64,000 nt of DNA from Planctomycetota bacterium. Its GTDB lineage: Bacteria; Planctomycetota; Phycisphaerae; Phycisphaerales; UBA1924. The notes beneath the pieces were generated by a model. That model was not told where the DNA came from. It made no database searches and was given only the letters and a program-made list of their open reading frames with translations. How positions within the stretch are numbered: position 1 is the first letter of the stretch; each line of letters starts with the position of its first letter. Made by a program: the position numbers and the translations under genes. Below, in pieces: positions 1-8,508 of the stretch. The stretch is taken from positions 644,861-708,860 of the forward strand of contig JAFEBP010000005.1 of NCBI GenBank assembly GCA_018242605.1. Reading direction: 5' to 3'.

Positions 1-1
1 C

Positions 2-757
2 GCGGTGGGCTCGTCGGCGTCGGTGGGTTGGCCCGCCTCGGTGCTCAACACGATCGTGGCGGAGAGCCTTGATTACGTGGCGACGAGGATCGAGAACGAA
101 CTCGGGCCAAGGTCGAGCGAAGCCAAGCTGCAGAGCGTGGTGCGGGGCGTACTGCAGGACATCATCAAGAAGCACAAGCGAGTGCTGTTCGACGGCGACG
201 GCTACACGAAGGAGTGGCACGAGGAGGCGGCGAAGCGCGGGCTTCCGAACTTCCGCGAGTCGGTGGCGGCGCTCTCGGTGATCAGCGACAAGAAGAACGT
301 GGACATGTTCAAGAAGTACCGCGTTCTGACCAAGCAGGAACTGGAAAGCCGCGAACACATCTTCATCGAGAAGTACATCAAGCAGGTGCTGATCGAAGCC
401 GAGACCGCGATCGTCATGGCCAAGACGCAGATCCTGCCCGCTTCTCTGCGTCAGCAGACTGAACTGGCCAACGCAGTGGCGGCGACCGAGACGGCCAACA
501 GCGACGCGGCCGAGACGCGGGCAGCGCTCGACGAGTTCCTGATGCGGATCCACAACCTTCGGAATGCGATCAAGACGCTCGAGGAGACTCTCGAGGCCGA
601 TCACGGGTCGGACGTGCACAAGCACGCGGAACACTGCCGCGACCACGTTCGCCCGGCGATGAACGCGTTGCGTGACTCCGCAGACGCGATCGAGGCGGAA
701 ATCGCGGCGGACTTGTGGACGTTGCCCACCTACCGCGCGATGCTCTCGATCAAGTAA
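2..757 (+). CDS. glnN: Glutamine synthetase type III, C-terminal part (5' end outside the window)
   Basis: About 250 residues are visible and the frame is open to the left edge, so the gene begins upstream. The segment matches the C-terminal region of GSIII enzymes, with the characteristic stretch [20 protein letters not shown] at about residues 60-79, followed by a long helical tail rich in Glu/Ala that GSI and GSII lack. The enzyme makes glutamine from glutamate, ammonia and ATP in the cytoplasm. The ATP and metal site residues lie in the missing part, so activity cannot be judged. A perfect 13-bp hairpin terminator follows the stop codon. Family assignment is by recognition of this C-terminal block. 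Confidence 0.88.
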   Translation, partial: AVGSSASVGWPASVLNTIVAESLDYVATRIENELGPRSSEAKLQSVVRGVLQDIIKKHKRVLFDGDGYTKEWHEEAAKRGLPNFRESVAALSVISDKKNVDMFKKYRVLTKQELESREHIFIEKYIKQVLIEAETAIVMAKTQILPASLRQQTELANAVAATETANSDAAETRAALDEFLMRIHNLRNAIKTLEETLEADHGSDVHKHAEHCRDHVRPAMNALRDSADAIEAEIAADLWTLPTYRAMLSIK

Positions 758-816
758 CGTCCGGGGTATTGAGCTCCCGGTCGGTCATCGGAACGACCTA
801 GAAACGAAACTTGGAC

Positions 817-847
817 AAACTCCCGCGGCGAGCGCCGCGGGAGTTTT
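817..847. terminator. Intrinsic terminator, likely bidirectional
   Basis: A perfect 13-bp stem (arms 817-829 and 834-846, left arm AAACTCCCGCGGC) with a 4-nt loop ends in a T run on the plus strand and, read backwards, also ends in Ts on the minus strand. It sits between the converging ends of the glutamine synthetase and universal stress protein genes and can serve both. Confidence 0.9.
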
Positions 848-872
848 CATTGGGCCAAAATGCCGGCACCAT

Positions 873-1790
873 TCACGGCGTGGGGGTGCCCGCGGGCTTG
901 ACTGCAAGAATGGAACACGGGGCCTCACGAACCACCCGCTCGGCCGTGGAGCCCATCAGAAAGTCTCGCAGATTCCACTTGGCGCGAGTGCCCAGAACGG
1001 CGAGGTCGCAACGTTCACGCTGGACAAAGTCCAAGATGCCTTTGCCGTGGCCTTCGAAGCGGAGCGCGTGAAACTGAGCCTTGAGGGCGACCATTTCGTG
1101 AGCCAGTGGTTCGCAGAAGTTACGCAGGTGCTTCTCCACTGCTTCCTCGTATCGTTCCAGGAAATCCGGCATGTGGGATTTGAGGTCCGGCGGCGGACCA
1201 ACTCCTCGCCACGGGTCGTCGAATACGTGGAGAATGTGGAGAGCGGCGTTGTCCTGCGCGGCGACACGGATGGCCTGCTCGAGCGCGAGCCGCGATGTCT
1301 CCGAGAAGTCCACGCAGGCGACGACGGACCGAAAGCGATCGGACTGACCCTCGCGCACAACCAGCACTTTGGCGACTGCACGTTGCACGCACGCCGATGC
1401 CACGGGTCCAACGCCGCGTTGACCGTGGGCTTCACCGTGAGCACCTAGGACGAGCAGATCGATTCCGTCGTGCAGTGCGCGATCGAGAAGCTCCATCCGA
1501 GGGCTGCCGAGGATTGCTTCAAACTTCACATTCGCTCCGGCCTCTTTGGCCGGGGGCCAAGCGGCCCACTGTTCGCGGGCGGCCTGCAGGAGGATATCGA
1601 CCGGCGGCAGTTCTACCGGAAGGAATGAGTTGCCGGAGATCGGGTACACCGGGATGGGCACGACGTGGATCACGGTGATCTGGCTTTTGCCCTCGGCCAT
1701 CCATCCACCGATACGGACAGCCTGTTGCAACGCCGCCGCGGAGCAGGGAGAGAACTCGATTCCGACCAAGATCTTGTTGAGACGGTCCAT
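873..1790 (-). CDS. Tandem universal stress protein (two UspA domains)
   Basis: The 305-residue cytoplasmic protein contains two USP domains, about residues 5-145 and 155-298. The second ends in LGTRAKWNLRDFLMGSTAER, which fits the ATP-binding pattern G-x2-G-x9-G(S/T) of ATP-type USPs. The first has a related GAHGEAHGQRGVG loop. USPs of this kind support survival under energy or oxygen stress, in general by binding ATP. The start ATG at 1790 has an AGGAGG ribosome site 6 nt upstream. It lies 106 bp downstream of the PEP synthase gene on the same strand and may be cotranscribed with it. Two GC-rich hairpins in the gap could act as a processing or attenuation site (inference). Confidence 0.9.
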   Translation of the reverse strand: MDRLNKILVGIEFSPCSAAALQQAVRIGGWMAEGKSQITVIHVVPIPVYPISGNSFLPVELPPVDILLQAAREQWAAWPPAKEAGANVKFEAILGSPRMELLDRALHDGIDLLVLGAHGEAHGQRGVGPVASACVQRAVAKVLVVREGQSDRFRSVVACVDFSETSRLALEQAIRVAAQDNAALHILHVFDDPWRGVGPPPDLKSHMPDFLERYEEAVEKHLRNFCEPLAHEMVALKAQFHALRFEGHGKGILDFVQRERCDLAVLGTRAKWNLRDFLMGSTAERVVREAPCSILAVKPAGTPTP

Positions 1791-1896
1791 CGCGAACCTC
1801 CTGCGGGGATTATCCCGCGATGTCGGCCGGCGTCAGGCCGGCTCCAAGGTTGTCGAGGCAATTCAGCATAGCCCCGGGTGTGGAAGGGGGTTTTCT

Positions 1897-4476
1897 TCAT
1901 AACCTCGCAATTCCCTGGGCCAGAGGTTTGGCCTCGCTCAGGTCTTCGATTGCCATGTCGCTCGGTGCGGAGTCCCGGGCACGCGGGCTCTTGCTTTGAG
2001 GCGAATCGGCCTCGATGTCTTTGGCGAGAACTCTGGCCACGCCGGGGAGCGAATCCGGGTTCAACGACATGGAGTCGATGCCGACGGTGGCCAGCCACTG
2101 AGCGAACTCGGGGTAGTTGCTTGGCGCCTCGCCACAGATGCCGACTTTTCGGCCTTTGGCGTGGGCTTTGGTGATCACTAGTTCAATGAGCCTCTTGACG
2201 CCCGGGTCGCGCTCATCGAAAATATGCGTGAGGAGGCTGGAATCGCGGTCGACGCCGAGGGCGAGTTGAGTGAGATCGTTGGAGCCGATGGAGAAGCCGT
2301 CGAACAGGTCGCTGAACTCCTCGGCAAGTACAACGTTGTTCGGAATCTCGCACATCACGTACACCTGCATGCCGCGTTCGCCCCGGAGCAGACCATTCTT
2401 TTCCATCTCCGAGAGCACGGCCCGGCCTTCGGTGAGCGTACGGCAGAATGGGATCATGACGATAACGTTTGTGAGACCCATCTGGTCGCGGACTCGCCGG
2501 ATGGCGGCGCATTCGAGAGCGAATCCTTCGCGATAGCGATCGTCGTAGTACCGGGACGCGCCTCGGAATCCGATCATCGGATTCTCTTCCTTGGGCTCGA
2601 AGGCGGCGCCGCCCAAAAGGCCCGCGTATTCGTTCGTCTTGAAGTCGCTGAAGCGGACGATGACGGGGCGTGGATAGAACGCTGCGCCTATGAGAGCCAC
2701 GCCACCTGCGAGACGATCGATGAAGAACTCGGAGAGGGAGGTGTAGCCGGCGGCGATTCGCCGAATTTCAGCCCGTTGGGCCGGGTCCGGGACAAGTTCG
2801 GGATGCACAAGAGCCATCGGGTGAACGCCGATGCGGTTGGTGACCAGGAACTCGATCCGCATCAGGCCGACGCCCGCGGAGGGTAACTGGCACAGACGGA
2901 AGGCCTGGGCCGGATCAGCGAGGTTGAGCATAAGAGGGACGCGGGGGATCGGCAGTGATGACGGATCGAGTTCGCCGCGTTGGAATGGGATCGCACCCTC
3001 GTAGACCTTTCCGACATCTCCGTCGGCGCAGGAGATGGTGACAATCTGGCCGTCGCGCAGTGCTTCGGTGCCGTGTCCGGTACCGACGACACAAGGAAGG
3101 CCCATTTCGCGTGAGACGATGGCGGCGTGGCAAGTACGACCGCCTCGATCGGTAACGACCGCGGCGGCTTTGCGGAGCACGGGCTCCCAGTCCGGGTCGG
3201 TCATGGCGGCTACAAGCACTTCGCCTTCGAGGAATCTGGGCAGATCGGCGATCGAACGCACGATACGAACGGGGCCGCAGGCAATTCGGCTGCCGACGCT
3301 CTTACCGGTGAGGATCGCTTTTCCCTTGCCCTTGAGGCGGAAGACTTCGAACTTTGTGCCGACGGCAGACCGAGATTGAACGGTCTCCGGGCGGGCCTGG
3401 AGTATGAAGAGCTCGCCGCTGCGGCCGTCCTTGGCCCATTCCAAATCCATCGGCACGTCGGAGCCGGGGCCGCCCCGCTTGGAGTAGTGATCCTCGACGA
3501 TGACCGCCCATCGCGCGAGCGTGATGATCTCGTCGTCGGTGAGAACAAAGCGGGCTCGGTCGGCTGACGAGACGGGAACCTCGCGAACGCTACGTGCGGC
3601 AGCCAGGCCCTCCCCGGAGTAGACAAGCTTGGTCGCCTTGTCGCCAAGTTCGCGGCGGATGATGGATCGGAATCCCTGCTTTGCAGTGGCCTTGTGGACC
3701 CAGTACTCGTCGGGGCTGACGCGGCCCTGGACCACTGTTTCGCCGAGACCCCAGGAGGCGTCGATCATGACCACGCCGCGGAAGCCGGTCTCGGTATCAA
3801 GAGTGAACATGGTGCCGGCGCAGGCGAGATCGCTGCGGACCATTCGCTGAACACCGACAGAGAGGGAGACGGCGCGATGGTCGTATTTGTTCTGCACTCG
3901 ATAGGCGATTGCACGATCCGTGAATAGTGACGCCATGCACGAGCGCACTGCGATGTCCAGGGCCTCGACACCTCGGATATTAAGAAAAGACTCGTGCTGG
4001 CCCGCGAAGGAAGCGGTGGGAAGGTCTTCAGCGGTGGCGCTGGAGCGAACCGCCACATCGACTCCACCCGTAGAACCGGTGCTTTCGGCGTGGCTGTCAG
4101 ACGCGACGAGCGGGCATCCGCTGGATCGGGAGAGTTCCGCGTATGCGGCGACGATCTGCTTGCGCACAGGAGTCGGCAGCGGGGAGGAGAGTATTTTCTC
4201 GCGGATGTGAGCGGCGGCTTCGGCTAGGGCGCGTGTGTCGGTAACGTTGAGATCATCGAGTCGGCCGTAGATCCAATCTTCGATGCCGGCCTGACGGAGG
4301 TGGAGTCTGAACGCATCGGCGATGATCGCGAATCCATCCGGAACGCGAACGCCCAACGGACTTAGTTCACGGATCATCTCACCGAGCGAGGCGTTCTTTC
4401 CGCCGACGGTCGGGATGTCGCCGATCCCGATCCTTGAGAATGGAATCACGAAGGTTCCGGAGTCGGGCGTGTTCAT
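1897..4476 (-). CDS. ppsA: Phosphoenolpyruvate synthase (pyruvate, water dikinase)
   Basis: The 859-residue enzyme converts pyruvate and ATP to PEP, AMP and phosphate. Domains in order are the N-terminal ATP-grasp-like nucleotide domain (about 1-370, with GGKNASLGEM near the start), the phosphohistidine swivel domain with the catalytic His450 in GGRTCHAAIVSREMG, and the C-terminal PEP-utilising barrel ending with GSNDLTQLALGVDRDS and the Cys-containing KVGICGEAPSNYP. A roughly 40-residue charged tail extends past the usual end. ATG 4476 was chosen because the family N-terminus begins there; an in-frame start at 4542 would add 22 non-conserved residues. A GGAAATTTCC palindrome lies 39-48 bp upstream of the start. 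Its place beside USP, Hsp20 and ADH suggests a role in energy stress (inference). Confidence 0.93.
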   Translation of the reverse strand: MNTPDSGTFVIPFSRIGIGDIPTVGGKNASLGEMIRELSPLGVRVPDGFAIIADAFRLHLRQAGIEDWIYGRLDDLNVTDTRALAEAAAHIREKILSSPLPTPVRKQIVAAYAELSRSSGCPLVASDSHAESTGSTGGVDVAVRSSATAEDLPTASFAGQHESFLNIRGVEALDIAVRSCMASLFTDRAIAYRVQNKYDHRAVSLSVGVQRMVRSDLACAGTMFTLDTETGFRGVVMIDASWGLGETVVQGRVSPDEYWVHKATAKQGFRSIIRRELGDKATKLVYSGEGLAAARSVREVPVSSADRARFVLTDDEIITLARWAVIVEDHYSKRGGPGSDVPMDLEWAKDGRSGELFILQARPETVQSRSAVGTKFEVFRLKGKGKAILTGKSVGSRIACGPVRIVRSIADLPRFLEGEVLVAAMTDPDWEPVLRKAAAVVTDRGGRTCHAAIVSREMGLPCVVGTGHGTEALRDGQIVTISCADGDVGKVYEGAIPFQRGELDPSSLPIPRVPLMLNLADPAQAFRLCQLPSAGVGLMRIEFLVTNRIGVHPMALVHPELVPDPAQRAEIRRIAAGYTSLSEFFIDRLAGGVALIGAAFYPRPVIVRFSDFKTNEYAGLLGGAAFEPKEENPMIGFRGASRYYDDRYREGFALECAAIRRVRDQMGLTNVIVMIPFCRTLTEGRAVLSEMEKNGLLRGERGMQVYVMCEIPNNVVLAEEFSDLFDGFSIGSNDLTQLALGVDRDSSLLTHIFDERDPGVKRLIELVITKAHAKGRKVGICGEAPSNYPEFAQWLATVGIDSMSLNPDSLPGVARVLAKDIEADSPQSKSPRARDSAPSDMAIEDLSEAKPLAQGIARL

Positions 4477-4514
4477 GCTATAAGGATCGCCTCGGCATGG
4501 AGGTTGCTCAACGG

Positions 4515-4524
4515 GGAAATTTCC
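4515..4524. promoter_or_regulatory. Candidate operator GGAAATTTCC in front of ppsA
   Basis: A perfect 10-bp palindrome lies between the CDF-type transporter stop and the ppsA start, 39-48 bp upstream of the ppsA ATG. The same palindrome recurs at 5353-5362, and a one-base variant at 11961-11970, each in front of another unit of the stress island. The regulator is unknown. Confidence 0.45.
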
Positions 4525-4566
4525 TCTAAGTGAGAACCGCACGGCACGATTTGATGCGGGAGCATC

Positions 4567-5277
4567 TCAGGGAGGCGAAGCGCCCTGGGTCAAGTCGCAC
4601 GCGTGGCCCGCACCGCAACCGCAAGCTTCGCCCTTCCAGGCCGCTCGGCTCTCTTTCAGGATGAATGGGATGAGAAGCAGTGCGGCCAGCGGATCCGACC
4701 AGGCCCATCCGAGCCACGAGTTCAGGGTCAGGCCGATGAAGGTCGTCACGGCGAGCCAGAAACAGGTAAATGACTGCACGCTGTCGGCGCGAACCGCGCG
4801 ACTTCCAATTTCTCGTGCGACACGTCGCTTCAGTAGAAAAACGACTGGCATCGTCACCAGTGAGAGCCCGGTGAGAATCTGGCCGGCAAGGCTCTCGCCG
4901 GCTTCTGGGCCCCAGCCGGCGAGACGGCGCAGGCTCTCGGCCACGAGGTAGATTGCCAACAGCAATAGGAGCCCAGCCAGGAATCTGCCCGCGCTTCGCT
5001 CGACCACCTCGGTTCTTGCGTGGGCACCCTGGCGCTCAGAAGACAATCGCCAAAGGATGATCGCGGCGCTGGTGGTCTCTACAAATGCGTTGACTCCAAA
5101 GCCGAGGAGCGCGACGGAGTTGGACAGTTCGCCCGCCCAGATGGCGACAAGGCACTCTGTGATGCTCCAGACGAGGCCGAAAACAGTGCACCGGGCGCCG
5201 ATGCGTACCCAATGTGCCCTCGTGGAAGTCAATGGCGTACTTTCGGCACGGGCCGGGGTAGGCCCGGGAAGGAGCAT
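4567..5277 (-). CDS. CDF-related cation transporter with atypical metal site and Cys-rich tail
   Basis: The membrane protein of about 236 residues has five or six hydrophobic segments arranged as in cation diffusion facilitators. The second segment reads SNSVALLGFGVNAFVETTSA, where classic CDF pumps have an H/D-xxx-D metal motif; here the positions are N and E. The matching motif in TM5 is RADSVQSFTCFW, again not canonical. The C-terminus CGCGAGHACD could bind a thiophilic metal. Transport substrate is therefore unknown. ATG 5277 is preferred because TATCAT lies exactly 5 nt upstream (leaderless pattern); a GTG at 5313 would add 12 residues but has no ribosome site. Confidence 0.72.
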   Translation of the reverse strand: MLLPGPTPARAESTPLTSTRAHWVRIGARCTVFGLVWSITECLVAIWAGELSNSVALLGFGVNAFVETTSAAIILWRLSSERQGAHARTEVVERSAGRFLAGLLLLLAIYLVAESLRRLAGWGPEAGESLAGQILTGLSLVTMPVVFLLKRRVAREIGSRAVRADSVQSFTCFWLAVTTFIGLTLNSWLGWAWSDPLAALLLIPFILKESRAAWKGEACGCGAGHACDLTQGASPP

Positions 5278-5282
5278 GGTTA

Positions 5283-5288
5283 ATGATA
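5283..5288 (-). promoter_or_regulatory. -10 element TATCAT, leaderless start of the CDF-type gene
   Basis: TATCAT on the minus strand ends 5 nt before ATG 5277, so transcription would begin at or next to the start codon. No Shine-Dalgarno is present. It is one of ten such arrangements in the window. Confidence 0.5.
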
Positions 5289-5349
5289 GGAACGACGAAC
5301 TGGTGCTCGGCACGGATCAAGGATGTCACGATCCGGGCGGCTGCACAAT

Positions 5350-5365
5350 CGCGGAAATTTCCGCG
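5350..5365. promoter_or_regulatory. 16-bp perfect palindrome, candidate operator
   Basis: CGCGGAAATTTCCGCG sits in the divergent region between the CDF-type gene (minus) and the BON gene (plus). Its core GGAAATTTCC is identical to the palindrome upstream of ppsA. Position and symmetry fit a dimeric regulator controlling one or both divergent genes (inference). Confidence 0.55.
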
Positions 5366-5492
5366 TTGATGCAGGCCGGCAGTTGGGCGATACTGAATGT
5401 GCAAAGAGTCGAACACGGGAATACACAGTGACGGCGTGAGACACAAGCGTGCGATTCATGGAACGGACACCGGCACACACAAAGGAGACGCC

Positions 5493-6173
5493 ATGACAAC
5501 CGCCATCGACATCAAATCCGACTCGCAGATCAAGTCCGATGTGCTGCGAGAGTTCAAATGGGATGCGACCATCGACGAGACGGACGTGGGCGTACAGGTC
5601 AAGCACGGAGTTGTGACGATCACGGGCACCGTCACGGCGTATGCGAAGAAACTTGCTGCGGTGGAAGCGGCGCACCGGGTTCACGGCGTGCTGGACGTGG
5701 TGGATGACATCAAGGTCAAGATCCCATCGGCGTGGGAGCGGACGGATCAGGACATCGCGTCCGCGGTCCGATACGCGCTCCAGTGGGACGTGATGGTCGC
5801 CGAAGAACAGATCAAATCAACCGTTTCGAACGGCAAGGTCACACTCGAGGGGACCGTTTCCAACTGGGTGGAGCGGTTCAACGCCGAGCGGTGCATCCAG
5901 AGACTGACAGGAGTGAGAGGTGTGATCAACAGGATCACAGTGACTCCCAGTGCGGCGCGCCCGGACCAGATCAAAAAAGAAATAGAAGAAGCCCTGGAAC
6001 GTCAGACGGAACGCGAGGTCCGGCGGCTGGGTATCAGCGTGCTCGACGGCGTCGTGACTATCACCGGCACGGTGCGTTCGTGGGCGGAGAAGAACGCCAT
6101 GGAGCGTGTGGCGCTCGCTACGCCGGGAGTCACCCGCGTGGATGACCAATCGATCGTTGATCCCTATCAGTAG
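5493..6173 (+). CDS. Triple BON-domain protein
   Basis: The 226-residue protein is almost entirely three BON domains, about residues 10-75, 85-150 and 158-224. Each shows the family pattern of a V/I-x-V strand followed by G-x-V-T-L/I-x-G-T/x-V (HGVVTITGTV, NGKVTLEGTV, DGVVTITGTV). BON domains usually bind membranes or phospholipids and are common in osmotic-shock (OsmY-type) proteins. No signal peptide is visible, so it appears cytoplasmic, as are related triple-BON proteins next to Hsp20 in stress islands. ATG 5493 is preceded by AAAGGAGA at ideal spacing, which rules out the longer frame from 5397. A GGAAATTTCC palindrome lies about 130 bp upstream. Confidence 0.9.
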   Translation: MTTAIDIKSDSQIKSDVLREFKWDATIDETDVGVQVKHGVVTITGTVTAYAKKLAAVEAAHRVHGVLDVVDDIKVKIPSAWERTDQDIASAVRYALQWDVMVAEEQIKSTVSNGKVTLEGTVSNWVERFNAERCIQRLTGVRGVINRITVTPSAARPDQIKKEIEEALERQTEREVRRLGISVLDGVVTITGTVRSWAEKNAMERVALATPGVTRVDDQSIVDPYQ

Positions 6174-6247
6174 CGATGGTCGATCGACCGCCCCCGGACG
6201 GTCCGGGCGGACGGGAACCGGAGAGTTCACATTAGAAAGGGATGACC

Positions 6248-6739
6248 ATGAGCCTCACACTCTGGAGAAAGCGGGATCCGATGAACGGCGGACTCGCGAC
6301 TCTGCGCGATGAAGTAGAGCGGACATTTGACCGGTTCTTCCACGAACCACTGGGATTCACTGAGCCCAAAGCGCTGCGAGCCGAGGGGTGGATCCCACCG
6401 CTGGACGTGAGCGAAACGGACAGCGAGGTGACGATCCGCGCCGAAGTGCCTGGCATCGCCGCGAAGGACCTGGAGATCACGATCTCCGGCACGACGCTGA
6501 GCATGGCCGGGAGAAAGGACGAGACCGTGGAAAAGAAGGAGGAGAACTTCTACCAATGCGAAAGGCGATTCGGCTCGTTCCGCCGCGTCATCGAGTTGCC
6601 GGAGACGGTAGACGCGGAGAAAGTGACCGCGGAGGCCGACAATGGTGTCGTGACGGTCCATGTCGCCAAAAAGCCAGGCGCGAAGCCCAAACAGGTGGAG
6701 ATCAAACCCGCGAGCAAGAAAGTCGCGGTGAACGGTTGA
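6248..6739 (+). CDS. Hsp20-family small heat shock protein
   Basis: The 163-residue protein has an N-terminal arm (WRKRDPMNGGLATLRDEVER), then an alpha-crystallin domain from about residue 52 with the conserved strand pattern VTIRAEVPGIAAKDLEITI and the closing motif A-x-x-x-N-G-V-V. The Lys-rich tail is typical. It acts as an ATP-independent holdase in the cytoplasm. Two ATGs compete: 6242 is only 1 nt from the AGAAAGG ribosome site, while 6248 is 7 nt away and is chosen. It lies 74 bp after the BON gene and may share its transcript; a short GC-rich inverted repeat (6194-6206) lies between them. Confidence 0.93.
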   Translation: MSLTLWRKRDPMNGGLATLRDEVERTFDRFFHEPLGFTEPKALRAEGWIPPLDVSETDSEVTIRAEVPGIAAKDLEITISGTTLSMAGRKDETVEKKEENFYQCERRFGSFRRVIELPETVDAEKVTAEADNGVVTVHVAKKPGAKPKQVEIKPASKKVAVNG

Positions 6740-6857
6740 CGGCCCCGATCGCGGCGTGCGGTTGAACTTTGCCGGTGCGGCGTCCTCGACCCGCTCCGGC
6801 GTATTCCCGTTCGCGAGGAACCGTGAATGTCGGTCTACAAACCACTAGGAGCAAGCC

Positions 6858-7373
6858 ATGCCGCTGACCACGATGAAAGAGCTGTTGATGCTGGAACTCA
6901 ATGAGTTGTACGCCGCGGAGAAGCATGGAGCGCAGGTGCTCCCCGAGCTTGTCAAAGCGGCCGCCAATCCGGAGCTTTCGTCGGCGCTGGAGGAACAGCA
7001 GCGGCGGACGAATGAGCACGTGGCACGCCTTGAAAGCGTGTTCACGGAGCTGAACGCGTGGCCGCGGCCGATCTCTCGGAGCGAGAGTAAGGGCATGCGG
7101 GGGCTGTTCCAGGACAGTCTGCGGCTGGCCAATCTGACGAAGGCGGAGCCGCACGTTCGCGACGCGGCCCTGATATCGGTGGCGCAGCACGTGCTGCACG
7201 ACGAGATCGCGGGCTACGGGTGCGCCCGGAGTTGGGCGGCGCTGCTGGGGTACGACGAGTCGGCCACGAGGCTGGAGAAGTCGCTCGAAGAAGAGCGTAC
7301 ATTTGATATTCGGCTCACGCGGCTTGCCGAGAACATCAACAAGCAGGCACTGGCAACGCTGACGCACCCGTAG
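6858..7373 (+). CDS. Ferritin-like DUF892 (YciE/YciF-type) protein
   Basis: The 171-residue protein is an all-helical four-helix bundle candidate with the DUF892 pattern: ELNELYAAEK near the start, EEQQRRTNEHVARLESVF in helix 2 and QHVLHDEIAGYGCARSWA in helix 3. These supply Glu and His residues in ferritin-like positions that could hold a di-metal centre. YciF-type proteins are induced by stress in enterobacteria; the exact function is not settled. An AGGAG site precedes ATG 6858. A clear terminator follows 40 bp after the stop, so this gene ends the rightward BON-Hsp20-DUF892 unit. Confidence 0.88.
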   Translation: MPLTTMKELLMLELNELYAAEKHGAQVLPELVKAAANPELSSALEEQQRRTNEHVARLESVFTELNAWPRPISRSESKGMRGLFQDSLRLANLTKAEPHVRDAALISVAQHVLHDEIAGYGCARSWAALLGYDESATRLEKSLEEERTFDIRLTRLAENINKQALATLTHP

Positions 7374-7412
7374 AGTCGATCGGATTGGCCGGCGCAACGA
7401 TAACAACTCCGA

Positions 7413-7455
7413 CTCGTGGTGGTCTGAAACACGGCCGCCACGAGAGTTCTTTTTT
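7413..7455 (+). terminator. Intrinsic terminator after the DUF892 gene
   Basis: A 12-bp stem with two G-U pairs (arms 7413-7424 and 7433-7444, core CTCGTGG/CCACGAG) and an 8-nt loop is followed by AGTTCTTTTTT. It ends the rightward unit before the converging PAC2 gene. Confidence 0.85.
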
Positions 7456-7498
7456 GTTCGGCCCGGGCGTTGGCCCCTTTGGAGAGTGCTTGTGTCGA

Positions 7499-8503
7499 TC
7501 AACCGGCACGCCGGAACAGATCGAGGAATCGCCCTTCGAACTGTTTGAAAACGCCCAAGCGATCGAGTTCCCTCTTGAGGCGGGTTGCCTCGGTAGGATC
7601 ACGGCGGGCGAGCGCGAACAGCTCCTCGATGCGCGCGGAATCGTTCGGGCTTAAGGCGCCGGGCGAGCCGGAATCATGGGAGGGATCGACGGTCTCAACT
7701 TCCGGGGCGGGTTCGATGTGCTCCGTCGCTTCTGCCGGCTGATCGCCCTCATCTTCGTTCTCCTGCTTCATCTGCTCCATCGCTTCGATCAGAGCCCGGT
7801 CGACCACGGCGGCGTGCTTGTCCAGTGCTTCGAGACTCACATCAATACCCGCGAGAACGCTGAACACGCTCAGAGCCGCGCGGGCGGCCTTTGGGTTCGG
7901 CACTCGCATCGCGAAGAACGGAATCTCAGCCAACAGGCACATGCCCTCGATTCCCCGAGCGGCGGCAACGCCAAGGAGCAGCCCGTTCAGCCCACCGATC
8001 TGGCCGTCGGACAGGGGCTCCACTTCCGCCAGCCGGAGTTGAGACAAGGTCTTGGCATCGGTGGCGACGCCGGAGACCTTGGGATTCTCGGCGGGATGAA
8101 GCCCCGACGCCAGCGAGGCGAACGTCACAACGCGTTCGACGCCGAAGCGTCGGGCGGCGTCGAGCAGTTCGTTGGCGTACGAGTAGTTGCCTGCGGCGGG
8201 CTGGGCTGGGCTGACGAAGACGACCAGATCGCGGCCTGGCCCGGGGTTCTTCCACCTGAGAAACGCACCCACCGGGAGGTGCGGGGGCGCCACGATGCCG
8301 TTTTTCACCTCGACCTCGAGCACGTCAAAGTGATTACCTGGTTGCAGTTCGGCGCCCTCCACCATACCGAGTTGCTGGATCAGATAGGTCGCCGCGATGA
8401 TCGCCACATTGCCCATTCCCGGCCAGGCAGCGATGAGCCACGGCTTTGGCTTTTCAGCGGCCGGAGTCGCGGGTTCGTAAGAAAGTTGATGAGAGGTATC
8501 CAT
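7499..8503 (-). CDS. PAC2-family protein (proteasome assembly chaperone-like fold)
   Basis: The 334-residue protein carries a PAC2 domain over about residues 20-240, recognised by KPWLIAAWPGMGNVAIIAA at the start, the GVERVVTFASLASGLHP segment and the central GGLNGLLLGVAAARGIEGMC. An acidic linker and a roughly 50-residue helical tail follow. Bacterial PAC2 proteins have the fold of archaeal and eukaryotic 20S chaperones, but their role in bacteria without a proteasome is not established. The start ATG 8503 has GAGGAGGA 9 nt upstream; a GTG at 8512 overlapping the previous stop codon is less well placed. It is the last gene of the leftward seven-gene operon. Confidence 0.85.
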   Translation of the reverse strand: MDTSHQLSYEPATPAAEKPKPWLIAAWPGMGNVAIIAATYLIQQLGMVEGAELQPGNHFDVLEVEVKNGIVAPPHLPVGAFLRWKNPGPGRDLVVFVSPAQPAAGNYSYANELLDAARRFGVERVVTFASLASGLHPAENPKVSGVATDAKTLSQLRLAEVEPLSDGQIGGLNGLLLGVAAARGIEGMCLLAEIPFFAMRVPNPKAARAALSVFSVLAGIDVSLEALDKHAAVVDRALIEAMEQMKQENEDEGDQPAEATEHIEPAPEVETVDPSHDSGSPGALSPNDSARIEELFALARRDPTEATRLKRELDRLGVFKQFEGRFLDLFRRAG

Positions 8504-8508
8504 CGCGC

